64,000 nucleotides of DNA, from the NCBI RefSeq assembly GCF_023022985.1, contig NZ_CP095461.1, positions 2,046,001-2,110,000 of the forward strand. The letters are read 5' to 3'. Numbering within the stretch: position 1 is the stretch's first letter; every line of letters starts with the position of its first letter. The notes under the pieces are model-generated. The model was not told where the DNA came from, ran no database searches, and saw only the letters and a program-made list of their open reading frames with translations. Shown here one piece after another: positions 51,034 through 59,830 of the stretch. This DNA comes from Arthrobacter gengyunqii. GTDB lineage: Bacteria > Actinomycetota > Actinomycetes > Actinomycetales > Micrococcaceae. The position numbers were made by a program, and so were the translations under genes.

Positions 51034-51728
51034 ATACGAAAACTGAAACCAGAACAGACACAACGCTGGGGCTCGTGATTGAAGGAGCCAGCCTGGCACT
51101 GGGCGACGGCGATGCCACCGTCCAGGCACTGGACAACGTCAGCCTTACGGTTCGCCCGGGCGAACTCGTTGCCGTCGTCGGACCTTCCGGCGCCGGTAAA
51201 TCGAGTCTGCTCGCAGCAGCCGGCGCGCTCACCGCTCCGGACTCCGGAACCATAACGATCAACGGAACAGACCTAGCAACGTTGAACAATGCTGCCCGGG
51301 CCCGTTTCCGGCTGCGCAACATCGGCTTCGTTTTTCAGTCCGGAAACCTGATCCCGGCACTGACCGCCGGTGAGCAGCTGGAGCTGGTGCACCGCATGGC
51401 CCACGGGAAAACCAACTTTGATCCGCGGGAGCTGCTCGCTGCAGTGGGCATGGATCACAAACTCAAGAGCCGTCCGGATCAGCTCTCCGGCGGTGAGCGC
51501 CAGCGGGTGGGCATTGCCCGCGCCTTGGTAACCCGGCCGCCGCTGCTGCTGGTGGACGAACCCACCGCCGCGCTGGACCGGCGCCGCAGCCAGGAAGTTG
51601 TCGCGCTGCTGGCCCGGGAAACCGCAGAGCGCGGCGTTGCTACAGTTATGGTGACGCACGATCACGACGTTCTGCACCACTGCCACCGCGTGGTGGAAAT
51701 GGTTGACGGGCAACTTATCAACCCGTAG
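51030..51728 (+). CDS. ABC transporter ATP-binding protein, LolD/MacB-type
   Basis: ATPase of 232 residues energising the overlapping permease. Walker A is GPSGAGKSSLL, the Q-loop region is GFVFQSGNLIPALT, the signature is LSGGERQRVGIARAL and Walker B is LLLVDEPTAALD, followed by the H-loop in MVTHDHDVLHH. The length and motifs fit the LolD/MacB/DevA subfamily, whose members work with FtsX-type permeases as mechanotransmission exporters. Translation is coupled to the permease by the ATGA overlap. Confidence 0.93.
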   Translation: MNTKTETRTDTTLGLVIEGASLALGDGDATVQALDNVSLTVRPGELVAVVGPSGAGKSSLLAAAGALTAPDSGTITINGTDLATLNNAARARFRLRNIGFVFQSGNLIPALTAGEQLELVHRMAHGKTNFDPRELLAAVGMDHKLKSRPDQLSGGERQRVGIARALVTRPPLLLVDEPTAALDRRRSQEVVALLARETAERGVATVMVTHDHDVLHHCHRVVEMVDGQLINP

Positions 51729-51793
51729 GCCGCTTATCCCCGGCTTGCAGACGTCATGAAAACTGACACACAGAGCAAGTAACAGGAGGGCAC

Positions 51794-52399
51794 GTGCCCC
51801 GCATTACCGCCCCTACGGTCGCAGAGCACCGCGCGGCCCAGCAACGGGCACTTCTGGATGCGGCACGCACCCTGCTGGCCCGGACGGGAGAGGCTCCCAG
51901 CATGGCCGATGTGGCCGCGCTGGCGGGCCTCGCCCGGCCCAGCGCTTATCAGTATTACAAGTCCCGGCAGGACCTGCTGCATGCGCTGGTGCTGGACGTC
52001 TTCCCCCGCTGGGCCCGCCGGGTGGAAGAGGCCATGGCTGCGCAGCCTGATCCGGCCGACCGCATTCTGGCTTATGTAATAACCAACATTGCCCTCGTGG
52101 CAGAGGGCGAACATGCCGTGGGCAGTGCCTTGGCGGCTGTGGCCCCCAGCGAGGAACTCAACACCCAGAGCTCGATGATGCACTCGCAGCTGCTGGATCC
52201 GCTGGTCGGAACGCTACGCGAGCTGGGTGCCGAGGATCCGGCCGCCACCGCGGAACTGATCAACGCCATCGTCCACTCGGCCACGAAGCTCCTCGAGTCC
52301 GGCACACCGCAGGAGGCCGTGAACGCGCGCGTCACCGAACTCCTTGGTCCCTACGTACGGGAGCACCGCCGCGGCGCTTCCGGAAAGCAGCATCCGTGA
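51794..52399 (+). CDS. TetR-family regulator of the ABC exporter operon
   Basis: Regulator of 201 residues. The helix-turn-helix is visible as MADVAALAGLARPSAYQYYKSRQDLLHAL, and the C-terminal helical domain holds the ligand pocket. The GTG start at 51794 has CAGGAGG at good spacing. Located 65 bp after the ATPase gene and overlapping the DUF3054 gene (GTGA), it is probably part of the exporter operon and autoregulated through the three-arm site upstream of the permease. Confidence 0.87.
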   Translation: MPRITAPTVAEHRAAQQRALLDAARTLLARTGEAPSMADVAALAGLARPSAYQYYKSRQDLLHALVLDVFPRWARRVEEAMAAQPDPADRILAYVITNIALVAEGEHAVGSALAAVAPSEELNTQSSMMHSQLLDPLVGTLRELGAEDPAATAELINAIVHSATKLLESGTPQEAVNARVTELLGPYVREHRRGASGKQHP

Positions 52400-52833
52400 A
52401 CCACCCCCGCACCACGCCTGACGCAGCTTCGGCCGGCACGTCGGCCGCCGTATCCCCCTCCGCGTCTCCCGCCCGCCGCAGCCGCGCCGTGATCCTGGCC
52501 CTCGACGTCGTGCTCATCATCCTCTTTGCCGCACTGGGCCGGGACACGCATCAGCACGGATTGGACCCGGCCGGCATCCTCGTCACCGCCTCGCCGTTCC
52601 TGGCAGCCTGCCTGGCCGGCTGGGTACTCTTGGGCCGCCGGCATTCCCCTGCGTCGCTGTGGCCGGCCGGTGTTGCCCTGTGGCTCATCACCGTGGTTGC
52701 CGGACTGGGAATCCGCGCGCTGTTCGGCGGCGGCATGGCCCTGAGCTTCGCGATAGTCACGCTGTGCGTCCTCGGCGCCTTCCTGCTCATACCGCGCGGC
52801 GCAGCCCTCCTCCTGGACCGCAGAAGGCGCTGA
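52396..52833 (+). CDS. DUF3054 membrane protein
   Basis: Small membrane protein of 145 residues with four helices. After a Ser/Ala/Pro-rich N-terminal tail of about 28 residues comes ALDVVLIILFAALGRDTHQHG, the conserved DUF3054 feature, then helices near 60-80, 86-107 and 112-135. Function is unknown. The GTG start overlaps the TetR stop, so it is translated with the regulator and may belong to the exporter operon, although DUF3054 genes also occur alone in actinobacteria. Confidence 0.8.
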   Translation: MNHPRTTPDAASAGTSAAVSPSASPARRSRAVILALDVVLIILFAALGRDTHQHGLDPAGILVTASPFLAACLAGWVLLGRRHSPASLWPAGVALWLITVVAGLGIRALFGGGMALSFAIVTLCVLGAFLLIPRGAALLLDRRRR

Positions 52834-52950
52834 CCCTCCATCCGCTGCCTGAGGCAGCACGCGCCGGCGGTTCCGATAGGCTCGAAGCAGTGCGGCCGCC
52901 TGCAGCGAAGCATCGGCCTCAAACCCCGCCGGCATTACGAAAGGCTCATC

Positions 52951-53232
52951 ATGATCACCGCTTTTGTCCTCATCCAGACCGACTCCGCCCGCATTCCGGA
53001 ATGTGCCGAGGAGATCTCGGAGATCGAAGGCATCAGTGAGGTCTACTCCGTCACGGGTGAATGGGACCTCATCGCCATTGCGCGCGTACGCCGCCACGAG
53101 GATCTTGCCGACGCGATCGCCAACCGGCTGTCCAAGGTCAAGGGCGTCATCGGCACCACCACGCAAATCGCTTTCCGCGCTTACTCCCAGCACGATTTGG
53201 ACGCCGCTTTTTCCCTTGGCTTCGACAGCTGA
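52951..53232 (+). CDS. Stand-alone Lrp/AsnC-type ligand-binding (RAM) domain protein
   Basis: Protein of 93 residues consisting only of the alpha/beta RAM domain of Lrp/AsnC regulators, without a DNA-binding part: AFVLIQTDSARI, EGISEVYSVTGEWDLIAIARV and VKGVIGTTTQIAF are typical. Such proteins may sense amino acids or modulate full-length Lrp regulators by co-assembly. AAAGG lies 6 nt before the ATG. The convergent trpD gene is next, an arrangement I associate with related actinobacteria. A long hairpin separates the two. Confidence 0.87.
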   Translation: MITAFVLIQTDSARIPECAEEISEIEGISEVYSVTGEWDLIAIARVRRHEDLADAIANRLSKVKGVIGTTTQIAFRAYSQHDLDAAFSLGFDS

Positions 53233-53299
53233 CACGCCGGAATTTGGAGCCAAATATCACAGTCCGGCGCCAGCAGAAATAACAGTCTTATAACACTTT

Positions 53300-53340
53300 G
53301 AGGCCCTTTTTCACCTCCTGCGGAGGCGAAAAAGGGCCTC
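53300..53340. terminator. Bidirectional hairpin between the RAM-domain gene and trpD
   Basis: A 13-bp perfect outer stem, GAGGCCCTTTTTC (53300-53312) with GAAAAAGGGCCTC (53328-53340), encloses an inner CTCC/GGAG hairpin. The A/T run inside the stem can act as terminator in both directions, fitting the convergent genes. Confidence 0.75.
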
Positions 53341-53431
53341 ATTTGGGTCTGTGAACACCGAATTTGTGGTCAAAAACCGGCGGAAAAGGCGGGATGGGCC
53401 GGCCCGAATTTTCTGCAGTGAGGGAGTCGGA

Positions 53432-54478
53432 CTACCGGGTGACAGCAATCCAGCGGTCCAGCGCCGCCTGGGCCGAACCGGAGTCTATGGCCTCTTCCGC
53501 ACGCCTGATTCCGGCCGTGAGCCGTTCCCTCAGGTCACCCTGAGCCTGCGGGTCCAGCGCCACCAGCGCCGCACCGGCATTGAGGACGACGGCGTCCCGT
53601 ACGGGCCCCTTATCACCGGCCAGCACACTGCGCACCACCGCGGCATTGGCGGCAGCGTCTCCGCCCCGCAGATCGTCCAGGGTGGCCCGGGGGATCCCGA
53701 GGTCCAGGGGATCCACCGTTGACACCTCCACGGCCCCGTTGCGGACCTCCCAGACCGTGGAGACGCCCGTCGTCGTCATCTCATCCAGTCCGTCCTCACC
53801 GCGGAAGACAAGGGCGCGTACGCCGCGGGCTGCAAGAACCCCGGCCATCAGGGGCGCCAGCCGGGCATCGGCCACCCCAATCGCCGACGCGGCGGGGCGG
53901 GACGGGTTGGTCAGCGGCCCCATGAAATTGAAGGCAGTCGCCACACCCATTTCACGCCTCGGCACCGCCGCATGCCGCATGGACGGGTGGAACACCTGGG
54001 CGAAACAGAACGTGATGCCGGCGGTCGCCGCAGCCTCCGCCACCCGGTCCACTGTGAGGTCCAGGCGCACGCCCAGAGCTTCGATGACGTCCGCGGACCC
54101 GGATGACGACGACGCCGCCCGGTTGCCGTGCTTGACCACCTTGGCTCCGGCCCCGGCGCAGACAAGAGCGGCCATGGACGAAATGTTCACTGTGTTGTGC
54201 CGGTCACCGCCGGTGCCCACAATGTCCAGGGTCTCCCCCGTAATTTCGATGGGCCGTGCGTTCTCCAGCATGGCCTCCACCAGTCCGGTCAGCTCCTGGA
54301 CCGTCTCGCCCTTGGCCCGCAGGGCCACCAGAAAGCCGGCCATCTGGGCATCCGAGGCCTCCCCCGCCATGATCGAATTCATCGCCCATCGGGTCTGGTC
54401 AGCGCGCAGATCCTGCCGCAGAATCAGGGCGTTGATGAGCGTCGGCCAGGTGTGTTCAGAGCTCGGATTCGTAGTCAC
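53432..54478 (-). CDS. trpD: Anthranilate phosphoribosyltransferase
   Basis: Second enzyme of tryptophan synthesis, joining anthranilate and PRPP; 348 residues. The PRPP-binding motif is [20 protein letters not shown], followed by [22 protein letters not shown] and the metal/anthranilate region [26 protein letters not shown] (segments of a longer conserved block). The start is the GTG at 54478 with AGGGG just upstream. No other trp gene is adjacent; its position divergent from ctaE is shared with mycobacteria. A 15-bp palindrome lies in the promoter region. Confidence 0.95.
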   Translation of the reverse strand: MTTNPSSEHTWPTLINALILRQDLRADQTRWAMNSIMAGEASDAQMAGFLVALRAKGETVQELTGLVEAMLENARPIEITGETLDIVGTGGDRHNTVNISSMAALVCAGAGAKVVKHGNRAASSSSGSADVIEALGVRLDLTVDRVAEAAATAGITFCFAQVFHPSMRHAAVPRREMGVATAFNFMGPLTNPSRPAASAIGVADARLAPLMAGVLAARGVRALVFRGEDGLDEMTTTGVSTVWEVRNGAVEVSTVDPLDLGIPRATLDDLRGGDAAANAAVVRSVLAGDKGPVRDAVVLNAGAALVALDPQAQGDLRERLTAGIRRAEEAIDSGSAQAALDRWIAVTR

Positions 54479-54491
54479 ATCCCCTAGGTTA

Positions 54492-54506
54492 TCTACGATT
54501 CGTAGA
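54492..54506. promoter_or_regulatory. 15-bp palindrome between trpD and ctaE
   Basis: TCTACGATTCGTAGA is a perfect 7-1-7 inverted repeat 14 bp before the trpD start. On the minus strand TAGATA, a possible -10 for trpD, overlaps one arm. It is a candidate operator for trpD, for ctaE, or for both; I do not recognise the motif. Confidence 0.5.
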
Positions 54507-54600
54507 AAATGCGGATTTGTTTCTGGAGAGCCACTTCCGCGCCGTTACTGGGATCCGCGGGGTTTCGGCACTATTTTGACGCGCCGATCGTGAATATCTG

Positions 54601-54640
54601 TTGGAGAAGTGGAGAGTTTTACGTCCATAATGTCTATGTG
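54601..54640 (+). promoter_or_regulatory. Candidate ctaE promoter giving a leaderless mRNA
   Basis: TTGGAG (54601-54606) and CATAAT (54626-54631) are separated by 19 bp. The GTG start codon begins 7 nt after CATAAT, where transcription would start, and no ribosome-binding site is close, so a leaderless transcript is likely. Confidence 0.45.
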
Positions 54641-55276
54641 ACAACAGCGACCCATGCCCCCAGTACCCCGGCTCACCCCACGCTGAACCGCCCCAATATG
54701 GTCTCCGTCGGAACCGTAGTGTGGCTGGCCAGCGAACTGATGTTTTTCGCCGCTCTCTTCGCCATGTATTTCACTCTTCGCTCCACCTCGAGCGACCTGT
54801 GGGCCATGGAGACCGAGAAGCTCAACGTTCCGTTTGCGTTGGCGAACACGGTGATCCTTGTTCTTAGTTCCGTTACCTGCCAGTTCGGCGTCTTTGCCGC
54901 CGAACGCCTTCAGCCGCGCCGCACAGGGGGACTCTTCCAAGTTTCCCGCTGGGGCATGGTCGAGTGGTTCCTCCTCACCTTCCTCATGGGTGCAATCTTC
55001 GTATCCGTCCAGGCTTACGAATACGCGATGCTCGTGACCGAGGGAGTATCGATCTCCTCGAACTCCTACGGTTCCTCGTTCTACCTGACGACCGGTTTCC
55101 ACGGCCTTCACGTGCTCGGCGGACTCATCGCGTTCCTGTTCATCATTGGACGAGCCTACGCAGCGAAGCGTTTCGGACACTTCGAAGCCACCTCCGCGAT
55201 CGTGACCTCGTACTACTGGCACTTCGTGGACGTAGTCTGGATTGCCCTGTTCGTCATCATCTACTTCCTCAAGTAA
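54638..55276 (+). CDS. ctaE: Cytochrome c oxidase subunit III
   Basis: Membrane subunit of the aa3 oxidase, 212 residues with five helices as in other actinobacteria. Family segments are [50 protein letters not shown] and [21 protein letters not shown] (conserved His and Glu included; segments quoted in part). The GTG at 54638 begins VTTATHAPS; an upstream open frame of 43 codons has no family similarity. It heads the ctaE-qcrC-qcrA-qcrB operon, pairing the oxidase with the bc1 complex as in the actinobacterial supercomplex. Confidence 0.95.
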   Translation: MTTATHAPSTPAHPTLNRPNMVSVGTVVWLASELMFFAALFAMYFTLRSTSSDLWAMETEKLNVPFALANTVILVLSSVTCQFGVFAAERLQPRRTGGLFQVSRWGMVEWFLLTFLMGAIFVSVQAYEYAMLVTEGVSISSNSYGSSFYLTTGFHGLHVLGGLIAFLFIIGRAYAAKRFGHFEATSAIVTSYYWHFVDVVWIALFVIIYFLK

Positions 55277-55357
55277 CACCTGTTTGAGCCGGCAAATACC
55301 AAAGAAATCCACAGTGGCACCAGCACACCAAAGACCACACAAGTTAGGAACCACCAA

Positions 55358-56149
55358 GTGAAGGCACTATCGCAAAGGCGACGTCATCCCCTAGCAGCAG
55401 TTGCGCTGCTGCTGCTGGGGCTCCTCGTTACGGGTGGGCTCTACGCAGCTGTCAGCGGGGCCAACGAGGCCCAGGCTGCCAGCACCGCCTACACGGCTGA
55501 TGACAAAGACCAGGGCGAGAAGCTCTTCATCGCCAACTGCGCCACCTGCCACGGCATGGATGCATCGGGATCCGCGAACGGTCCCTCGCTCATCGGCGTC
55601 GGCGCCGCATCCGTAGACTTCCAGGTCGGCACCGGCCGCATGCCCATGGCCATGCAGGGCCCGCAGGCCCAGCAGAAGCCCGTCCAGTTCACTGAAGAAC
55701 AGACCAGCCAGCTGGCCGCCTACGTGGCAAGCCTCGGTGCCGGTCCTGTCGTACCGGACGCTGAAACCGTCGACGCGGCGGGCGGCAACGCAGCCGAGGG
55801 CGGCGAGCTCTTCCGGGTCAACTGCGCCATGTGCCACAACGCAGCAGGCGCCGGCGGTGCCCTGACGCAGGGTAAGTTTGCTCCCTCCCTGGAGGGCGTC
55901 TCCGAGAAGCACATCTACGAGGCCATGGTCACGGGCCCGCAGAACATGCCCGTCTTCAACGACGCCAACGTCTCCCCTGAGGACAAGCAGAGCATCATTG
56001 CCTTCCTGAAGAACATCGAAGCCAACGGCTCTCCGGGCGGTGCCCAGCTCGGGTCCCTGGGCCCGGTTTCCGAAGGCCTGTTCATCTGGACGGCCGGCCT
56101 CGGCCTCGTCATTGCTTTCACCATTTGGTTGACCTCCCGGTCTTCCTAG
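55358..56149 (+). CDS. qcrC: Diheme cytochrome c subunit of the bc1 complex
   Basis: Membrane-anchored cytochrome cc of 263 residues that hands electrons from bc1 directly to the aa3 oxidase, replacing soluble cytochrome c. Two heme-binding motifs are seen: CATCH at 61-65 and CAMCH at 156-160, with methionine ligands likely in the following RMPM and NMPVF stretches. Helices lie at about 12-33 and 239-258. The GTG start has AGGAA 7 nt upstream. It lies between ctaE and qcrA. Confidence 0.95.
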   Translation: MKALSQRRRHPLAAVALLLLGLLVTGGLYAAVSGANEAQAASTAYTADDKDQGEKLFIANCATCHGMDASGSANGPSLIGVGAASVDFQVGTGRMPMAMQGPQAQQKPVQFTEEQTSQLAAYVASLGAGPVVPDAETVDAAGGNAAEGGELFRVNCAMCHNAAGAGGALTQGKFAPSLEGVSEKHIYEAMVTGPQNMPVFNDANVSPEDKQSIIAFLKNIEANGSPGGAQLGSLGPVSEGLFIWTAGLGLVIAFTIWLTSRSS

Positions 56150-56236
56150 ACATCACCCGCGCTCACCCTCCCGGGGTGACATCACAGTTACACATAGGTC
56201 TATAAATGCAGTTTCAAGAGAAGGATGAGGGGGATC

Positions 56237-57268
56237 ATGGGCGACCATAGTCACGGCAGTCCGAACACCTCGGGCACCGTCGCTACGGCTGGCCAGGACG
56301 ACGAAGAGAAGTTCCGGAATCCCGGTCTTCCTCCGCACCGTCCTCGCCTGGCCGATACGAATCCCCAGGCTGAGAAGCGCGCCGAGAAGCAGGTGGCGGC
56401 ATTGTTCGTCATTTCCATCATCGGTACGCTCGTGTTTTTCATCGGGTACTTCGGCATCAAGCTTGAAGGCGGCCACACCATTGCCGACATCCGGGTGCAG
56501 AACCTGCTCCTGGGGCTTGGCACCGCCTTCGCGATGCTGGGCATCGGCGTCGGTATTGTGCACTGGGCCAAGACGCTCATGCCGGACCACGAAATCACCG
56601 AGGAACGGCATGAAATCCGTCCCGAGGAAGACCGCGTCATCGCTGAGAAGATGCTGGGCGACATCATCGAGGAGACGGGCATCAAGCGCCGTCCCCTGAT
56701 CCGGAACACGCTCCTTGGAGCCATGGTCCTCGCACCGCTTCCGGCCATCGCCGTCTTCCGCGACCTCGGTCCGCTGCCCGGTGACGTCCTGCGCCATACC
56801 ATGTGGGCCGACGGCGTACACCTGACCCGCGACCCCAGCGGCACCCGCATCAAGGCATCGGACGTGACGCTGGGTTCAGCGTTCCACGTCATCCCCGAGG
56901 GCCTGAATGAGTCCGAGCACAAGCTGGAGGAAAAGGCCAAGGCCGTTGTCCTGCTCATGCGCCTGGACCCGGAATCGCTCAACCCCTCCCCCGGACGCGA
57001 AGACTGGAACGTAGACGGCATTGTCGCCTACTCCAAGATCTGCACCCACGTTGGTTGCCCGGTGGCGCTGTACGAACAGCACACCCACCACCTCCTGTGC
57101 CCCTGCCACCAGTCCACCTTTGACCTCACGCAGGAATGCAAGGTCATCTTCGGGCCGGCCGTTCACCCGCTTCCGCAGCTGCCCATCGCAGTCGACGAAG
57201 ACGGTTACCTGATCGCCACCAGCGATTTCCATGAACCCGTTGGACCGAGCTACTGGGAGCGTGGCTAA
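56237..57268 (+). CDS. qcrA: Rieske iron-sulfur subunit of the bc1 complex
   Basis: Protein of 343 residues with three N-terminal helices, the actinobacterial form. The Rieske cluster ligands are CTHVGC and CPCHQS, separated by an HTHH-containing loop. The N-terminus is soluble and charged; helices start at about residues 55, 90 and 155. ATG 56237 is preferred over ATG 56225 because the GAGGGGG stretch gives proper spacing only for the later codon. It transfers electrons from quinol bound at cytochrome b to QcrC. qcrB follows after 3 bp. Confidence 0.94.
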   Translation: MGDHSHGSPNTSGTVATAGQDDEEKFRNPGLPPHRPRLADTNPQAEKRAEKQVAALFVISIIGTLVFFIGYFGIKLEGGHTIADIRVQNLLLGLGTAFAMLGIGVGIVHWAKTLMPDHEITEERHEIRPEEDRVIAEKMLGDIIEETGIKRRPLIRNTLLGAMVLAPLPAIAVFRDLGPLPGDVLRHTMWADGVHLTRDPSGTRIKASDVTLGSAFHVIPEGLNESEHKLEEKAKAVVLLMRLDPESLNPSPGREDWNVDGIVAYSKICTHVGCPVALYEQHTHHLLCPCHQSTFDLTQECKVIFGPAVHPLPQLPIAVDEDGYLIATSDFHEPVGPSYWERG

Positions 57269-57271
57269 ACC

Positions 57272-58957
57272 ATGAGTGTTCCCTCCGCTACCCCCTATGA
57301 GGCCAAGACCCGTCTTGGCCGCGTCACCAACTTCGTTGACTCCCGAGTCAGCGGTTCCGCGATGGTCAAGGAGTTCGGCCGCAAGGTCTTCCCCGACCAC
57401 TGGACGTTCATGTTCGGTGAAGTTGCGCTGTACTGCTTCGTCATCCTGCTGCTTTCGGGCACCTTCCTGACGTTCTTCTTCGACCCGTCCATGGCCGAAA
57501 CGCACTACCACGGCAGCTATGTGCCGCTTCAGGGCGTCGAGATGTCCGTGGCGTACGAGTCTTCGCTGAACATCTCGTTCGATATCCGCGGCGGTCTGTT
57601 CATGCGCCAGGTGCACCACTGGTCGGCGCTGCTCTTCGTAGCCGCCGTCTCCGTGCACATGCTGCGCGTGTTCTTCACCGGTGCTTTCCGCAAGCCCCGC
57701 GAGCTCAACTGGGTGGTGGGCGGCGTTCTGCTGATCCTCTCCCTCGCTGCAGGCTTCACCGGCTACTCCCTCCCCGATGACCTGCTGTCCGGCAACGGCC
57801 TGCGCATCATCGACGGCGTTATCAAGTCGGTGCCGGTGGTTGGCACGTACATCAGCTTCTTCCTCTTCGGAGGCGAGTTCCCGGGCACCGACATCATCGG
57901 CCGCCTGTACATGCTGCACATCCTGCTGGTTCCCGCCCTGATCCTGCTGATGATCGCCATCCACCTGTTCATGGTTGTCATCCACAAGCACACCCAGTTC
58001 CGCGGCCCCGGCCGCACGAACATGAACGTGGTGGGCTACCCGGTTGGTCCGGTTTACGCTGCAAAGGCCGGTGGATTCTTCTTCATCGTCTTCGGCATCA
58101 TCGCCATCATCGCGGGCCTGTTCACGATCAACCCGATCTGGAACTACGGCCCCTATGACCCCTCCCCCGTTTCCGCCGGTACCCAGCCTGACTGGTACAT
58201 CGGCTGGGTTGACGGCGCCCTGCGCCTGATGCCGGGCTGGATTGGGAACATCCCGATGGAGTGGAACATTCCGTTCCCGTGGGGCACCAACACGCTCTCC
58301 TTCAACGTTCTGTTCCCGGCGTTGGTACCGGCAGGCATCGTGTTCACGCTGCTGTTCACCTGGCCGTGGATCGAAGCTTGGCTGACCAAGGACAAGCGCG
58401 TCCACAACCTGCTGGACCGCCCGCGGAACGCTCCGTTCCGCACCGGCGTCGGCGTTGCCGGCATCATCTTCTACTGCACCATGTGGGCTGCTGCCAGCTC
58501 CGACCTCATCGCCACGCACTTCCATGTGTCGCTGAACGACGTGACCTACTGGCTGCGCTTCCTGGTGATCTTCGGACCGCTGATCGGCTTCGCCGTCGCC
58601 CGCCGCATTGCCCTGGCACTGCAGCGCAAGGACCGCGAGATCGTGCTCCACGGCGTGGAAAGCGGACGCATTGTCCGTCTCCCGCACGGTGAGTACATCG
58701 AGGTCCACCAGCCGGTGGACGAGTTCAAGCGCTACAAGCTCGTTGACTTCGATTCGCCCGAAGCCATTCCGGCCCAGCCGGATGCCCGCGGCAAGATCTC
58801 CGGCAAGGAGAAGCTGCGCGGCCGCCTGTCGCGGTTCTTCTTCGAAGACAGGGTTGCTCCGGTGACGCCTCGCGAGCTCGAGGATGCGCACCATCACGAA
58901 ACGCCCGCTGAAGTGGAAGCGGCTGAGGAAGACCAGGCTTCGATCACGAACCGGTAG
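57272..58957 (+). CDS. qcrB: Cytochrome b subunit of the bc1 complex
   Basis: Cytochrome b of 561 residues with eight or so helices. The two heme b ligand helices are around HHWSALLFVAAVSVHMLRVF and HILLVPALILLMIAIHLFMV; the quinol-site PEWY equivalent is PDWY in GTQPDWYIGWVDG. A long, charged cytosolic C-terminal extension (about 430-561) is typical of actinobacterial QcrB. It is the last gene of the ctaE-qcrCAB operon and is followed by a strong terminator. Confidence 0.95.
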   Translation: MSVPSATPYEAKTRLGRVTNFVDSRVSGSAMVKEFGRKVFPDHWTFMFGEVALYCFVILLLSGTFLTFFFDPSMAETHYHGSYVPLQGVEMSVAYESSLNISFDIRGGLFMRQVHHWSALLFVAAVSVHMLRVFFTGAFRKPRELNWVVGGVLLILSLAAGFTGYSLPDDLLSGNGLRIIDGVIKSVPVVGTYISFFLFGGEFPGTDIIGRLYMLHILLVPALILLMIAIHLFMVVIHKHTQFRGPGRTNMNVVGYPVGPVYAAKAGGFFFIVFGIIAIIAGLFTINPIWNYGPYDPSPVSAGTQPDWYIGWVDGALRLMPGWIGNIPMEWNIPFPWGTNTLSFNVLFPALVPAGIVFTLLFTWPWIEAWLTKDKRVHNLLDRPRNAPFRTGVGVAGIIFYCTMWAAASSDLIATHFHVSLNDVTYWLRFLVIFGPLIGFAVARRIALALQRKDREIVLHGVESGRIVRLPHGEYIEVHQPVDEFKRYKLVDFDSPEAIPAQPDARGKISGKEKLRGRLSRFFFEDRVAPVTPRELEDAHHHETPAEVEAAEEDQASITNR

Positions 58958-58997
58958 TTCTCAGCGCTGATACTCAGCACTGCTCATCAGTACGGCT

Positions 58998-59034
58998 AAA
59001 GGAGCCGGCCAGCGAAAGCTGGCCGGCTCCTTTT
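58998..59034 (+). terminator. Rho-independent terminator after qcrB
   Basis: Perfect 16-bp stem (58998-59013 with 59018-59033), GAAA tetraloop, ending in TTTT, 41 bp after the qcrB stop. Confidence 0.95.
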
Positions 59035-59109
59035 CTGTTGCAACAGCCGCAGGCGGCCACGCCTGGGCATTTTGAGAGAAGCTCCCCGCTTCTGCCCCTA
59101 ATAACGCAT

Positions 59110-59146
59110 AAGGGGAGCCTCCCGGCAGATGCGGGAGGCTCCCCTT
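59110..59146 (-). terminator. Hairpin downstream of the WGR-like gene
   Basis: A perfect 15-bp stem pairs 59110-59124 with 59132-59146 around a 7-nt loop. It lies 20 bp after the stop of the minus-strand gene. The T-run is short, so termination may be partial. Confidence 0.7.
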
Positions 59147-59165
59147 GCAAGGATGGCGGTTGGTG

Positions 59166-59726
59166 CTAGTCCAAAGTGAACGGGCTCTTTGCCGGAAGGG
59201 GATGCCTGCGCTTCCAGCTGCTTGTATCGGCAACGGGGGCCGACCCGATGCTCAGCTTGGTGAAGTCCAGGTTGGCGTCCCGAAGCACCACCAGCATGCC
59301 CTTGACCGCCCTGGGCACGTCCGGAACCAAGGTGAAGATGTTCAGCTTCCCCGGAGCGAACTCGCTCTCCTCCACGGATCCCAGCCCCCGCCAGGAAAAG
59401 TAGGAGGCCAGTGCGGTGCGGGCCTTGTACTCGAGGTAGCGATCGCGTTCGGTGCCTTCGGCGGATTTCAGCGCGTATTGCGCGACAACCCAGAACTGTT
59501 CCTCGGCCGCAATCTCGGCGTAGCCAAGTTCCGCTGATTTTGCGGCGAAGGCTGCAAACCTCTTCTCCGCGGCGGCTTCGTCCACTCCCGCAGAGGCACT
59601 GCTGGTTCCCATGTTGCCGACCTTGCCCTGGGTGAGCATGAATTCCTGGGAGTCGACGTCATACATCGCTTCCCGAAAGTGCAGGACTCCCCTGCTGTCG
59701 CGCCGGTACATCACGGTGATGCTCAT
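59166..59726 (-). CDS. Uncharacterised protein with a WGR-like N-terminal half
   Basis: Soluble protein of 186 residues. The first 70 residues (YRRDSRGVLHFREAMYDV, then EFMLTQGKVGNMG and AEKRFAAFAAKSAELGYAEI) look like a WGR-type domain, though the typical Trp-Gly-Arg core is only partly preserved. The rest, EEQFWVVAQYAL and a C-terminal AKGMLVVLRDANLDFTKLSI-like strand pattern, matches nothing I know. AAAGG precedes the ATG at a 9-nt spacing. It stands between the bc1 and aa3 gene sets, has its own hairpin, and the GntR gene lies 104 bp upstream on the same strand. Confidence 0.6.
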   Translation of the reverse strand: MSITVMYRRDSRGVLHFREAMYDVDSQEFMLTQGKVGNMGTSSASAGVDEAAAEKRFAAFAAKSAELGYAEIAAEEQFWVVAQYALKSAEGTERDRYLEYKARTALASYFSWRGLGSVEESEFAPGKLNIFTLVPDVPRAVKGMLVVLRDANLDFTKLSIGSAPVADTSSWKRRHPLPAKSPFTLD

Positions 59727-59830
59727 GTAGGTAGCCTTTCTGGCTGGTGTTGGTCATTGCGGTGCCGCACGGGCACCGGGATGTGCGGTATCTCCGCCTC
59801 AGGGCCGCTCCCCCGTCTCAGGCAGGGCGC

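Noticed and set aside
56876..58897. A 673-residue open frame on the minus strand
   Set aside because: Antisense to qcrA/qcrB; the opposite strand encodes unmistakable Rieske and cytochrome b motifs.
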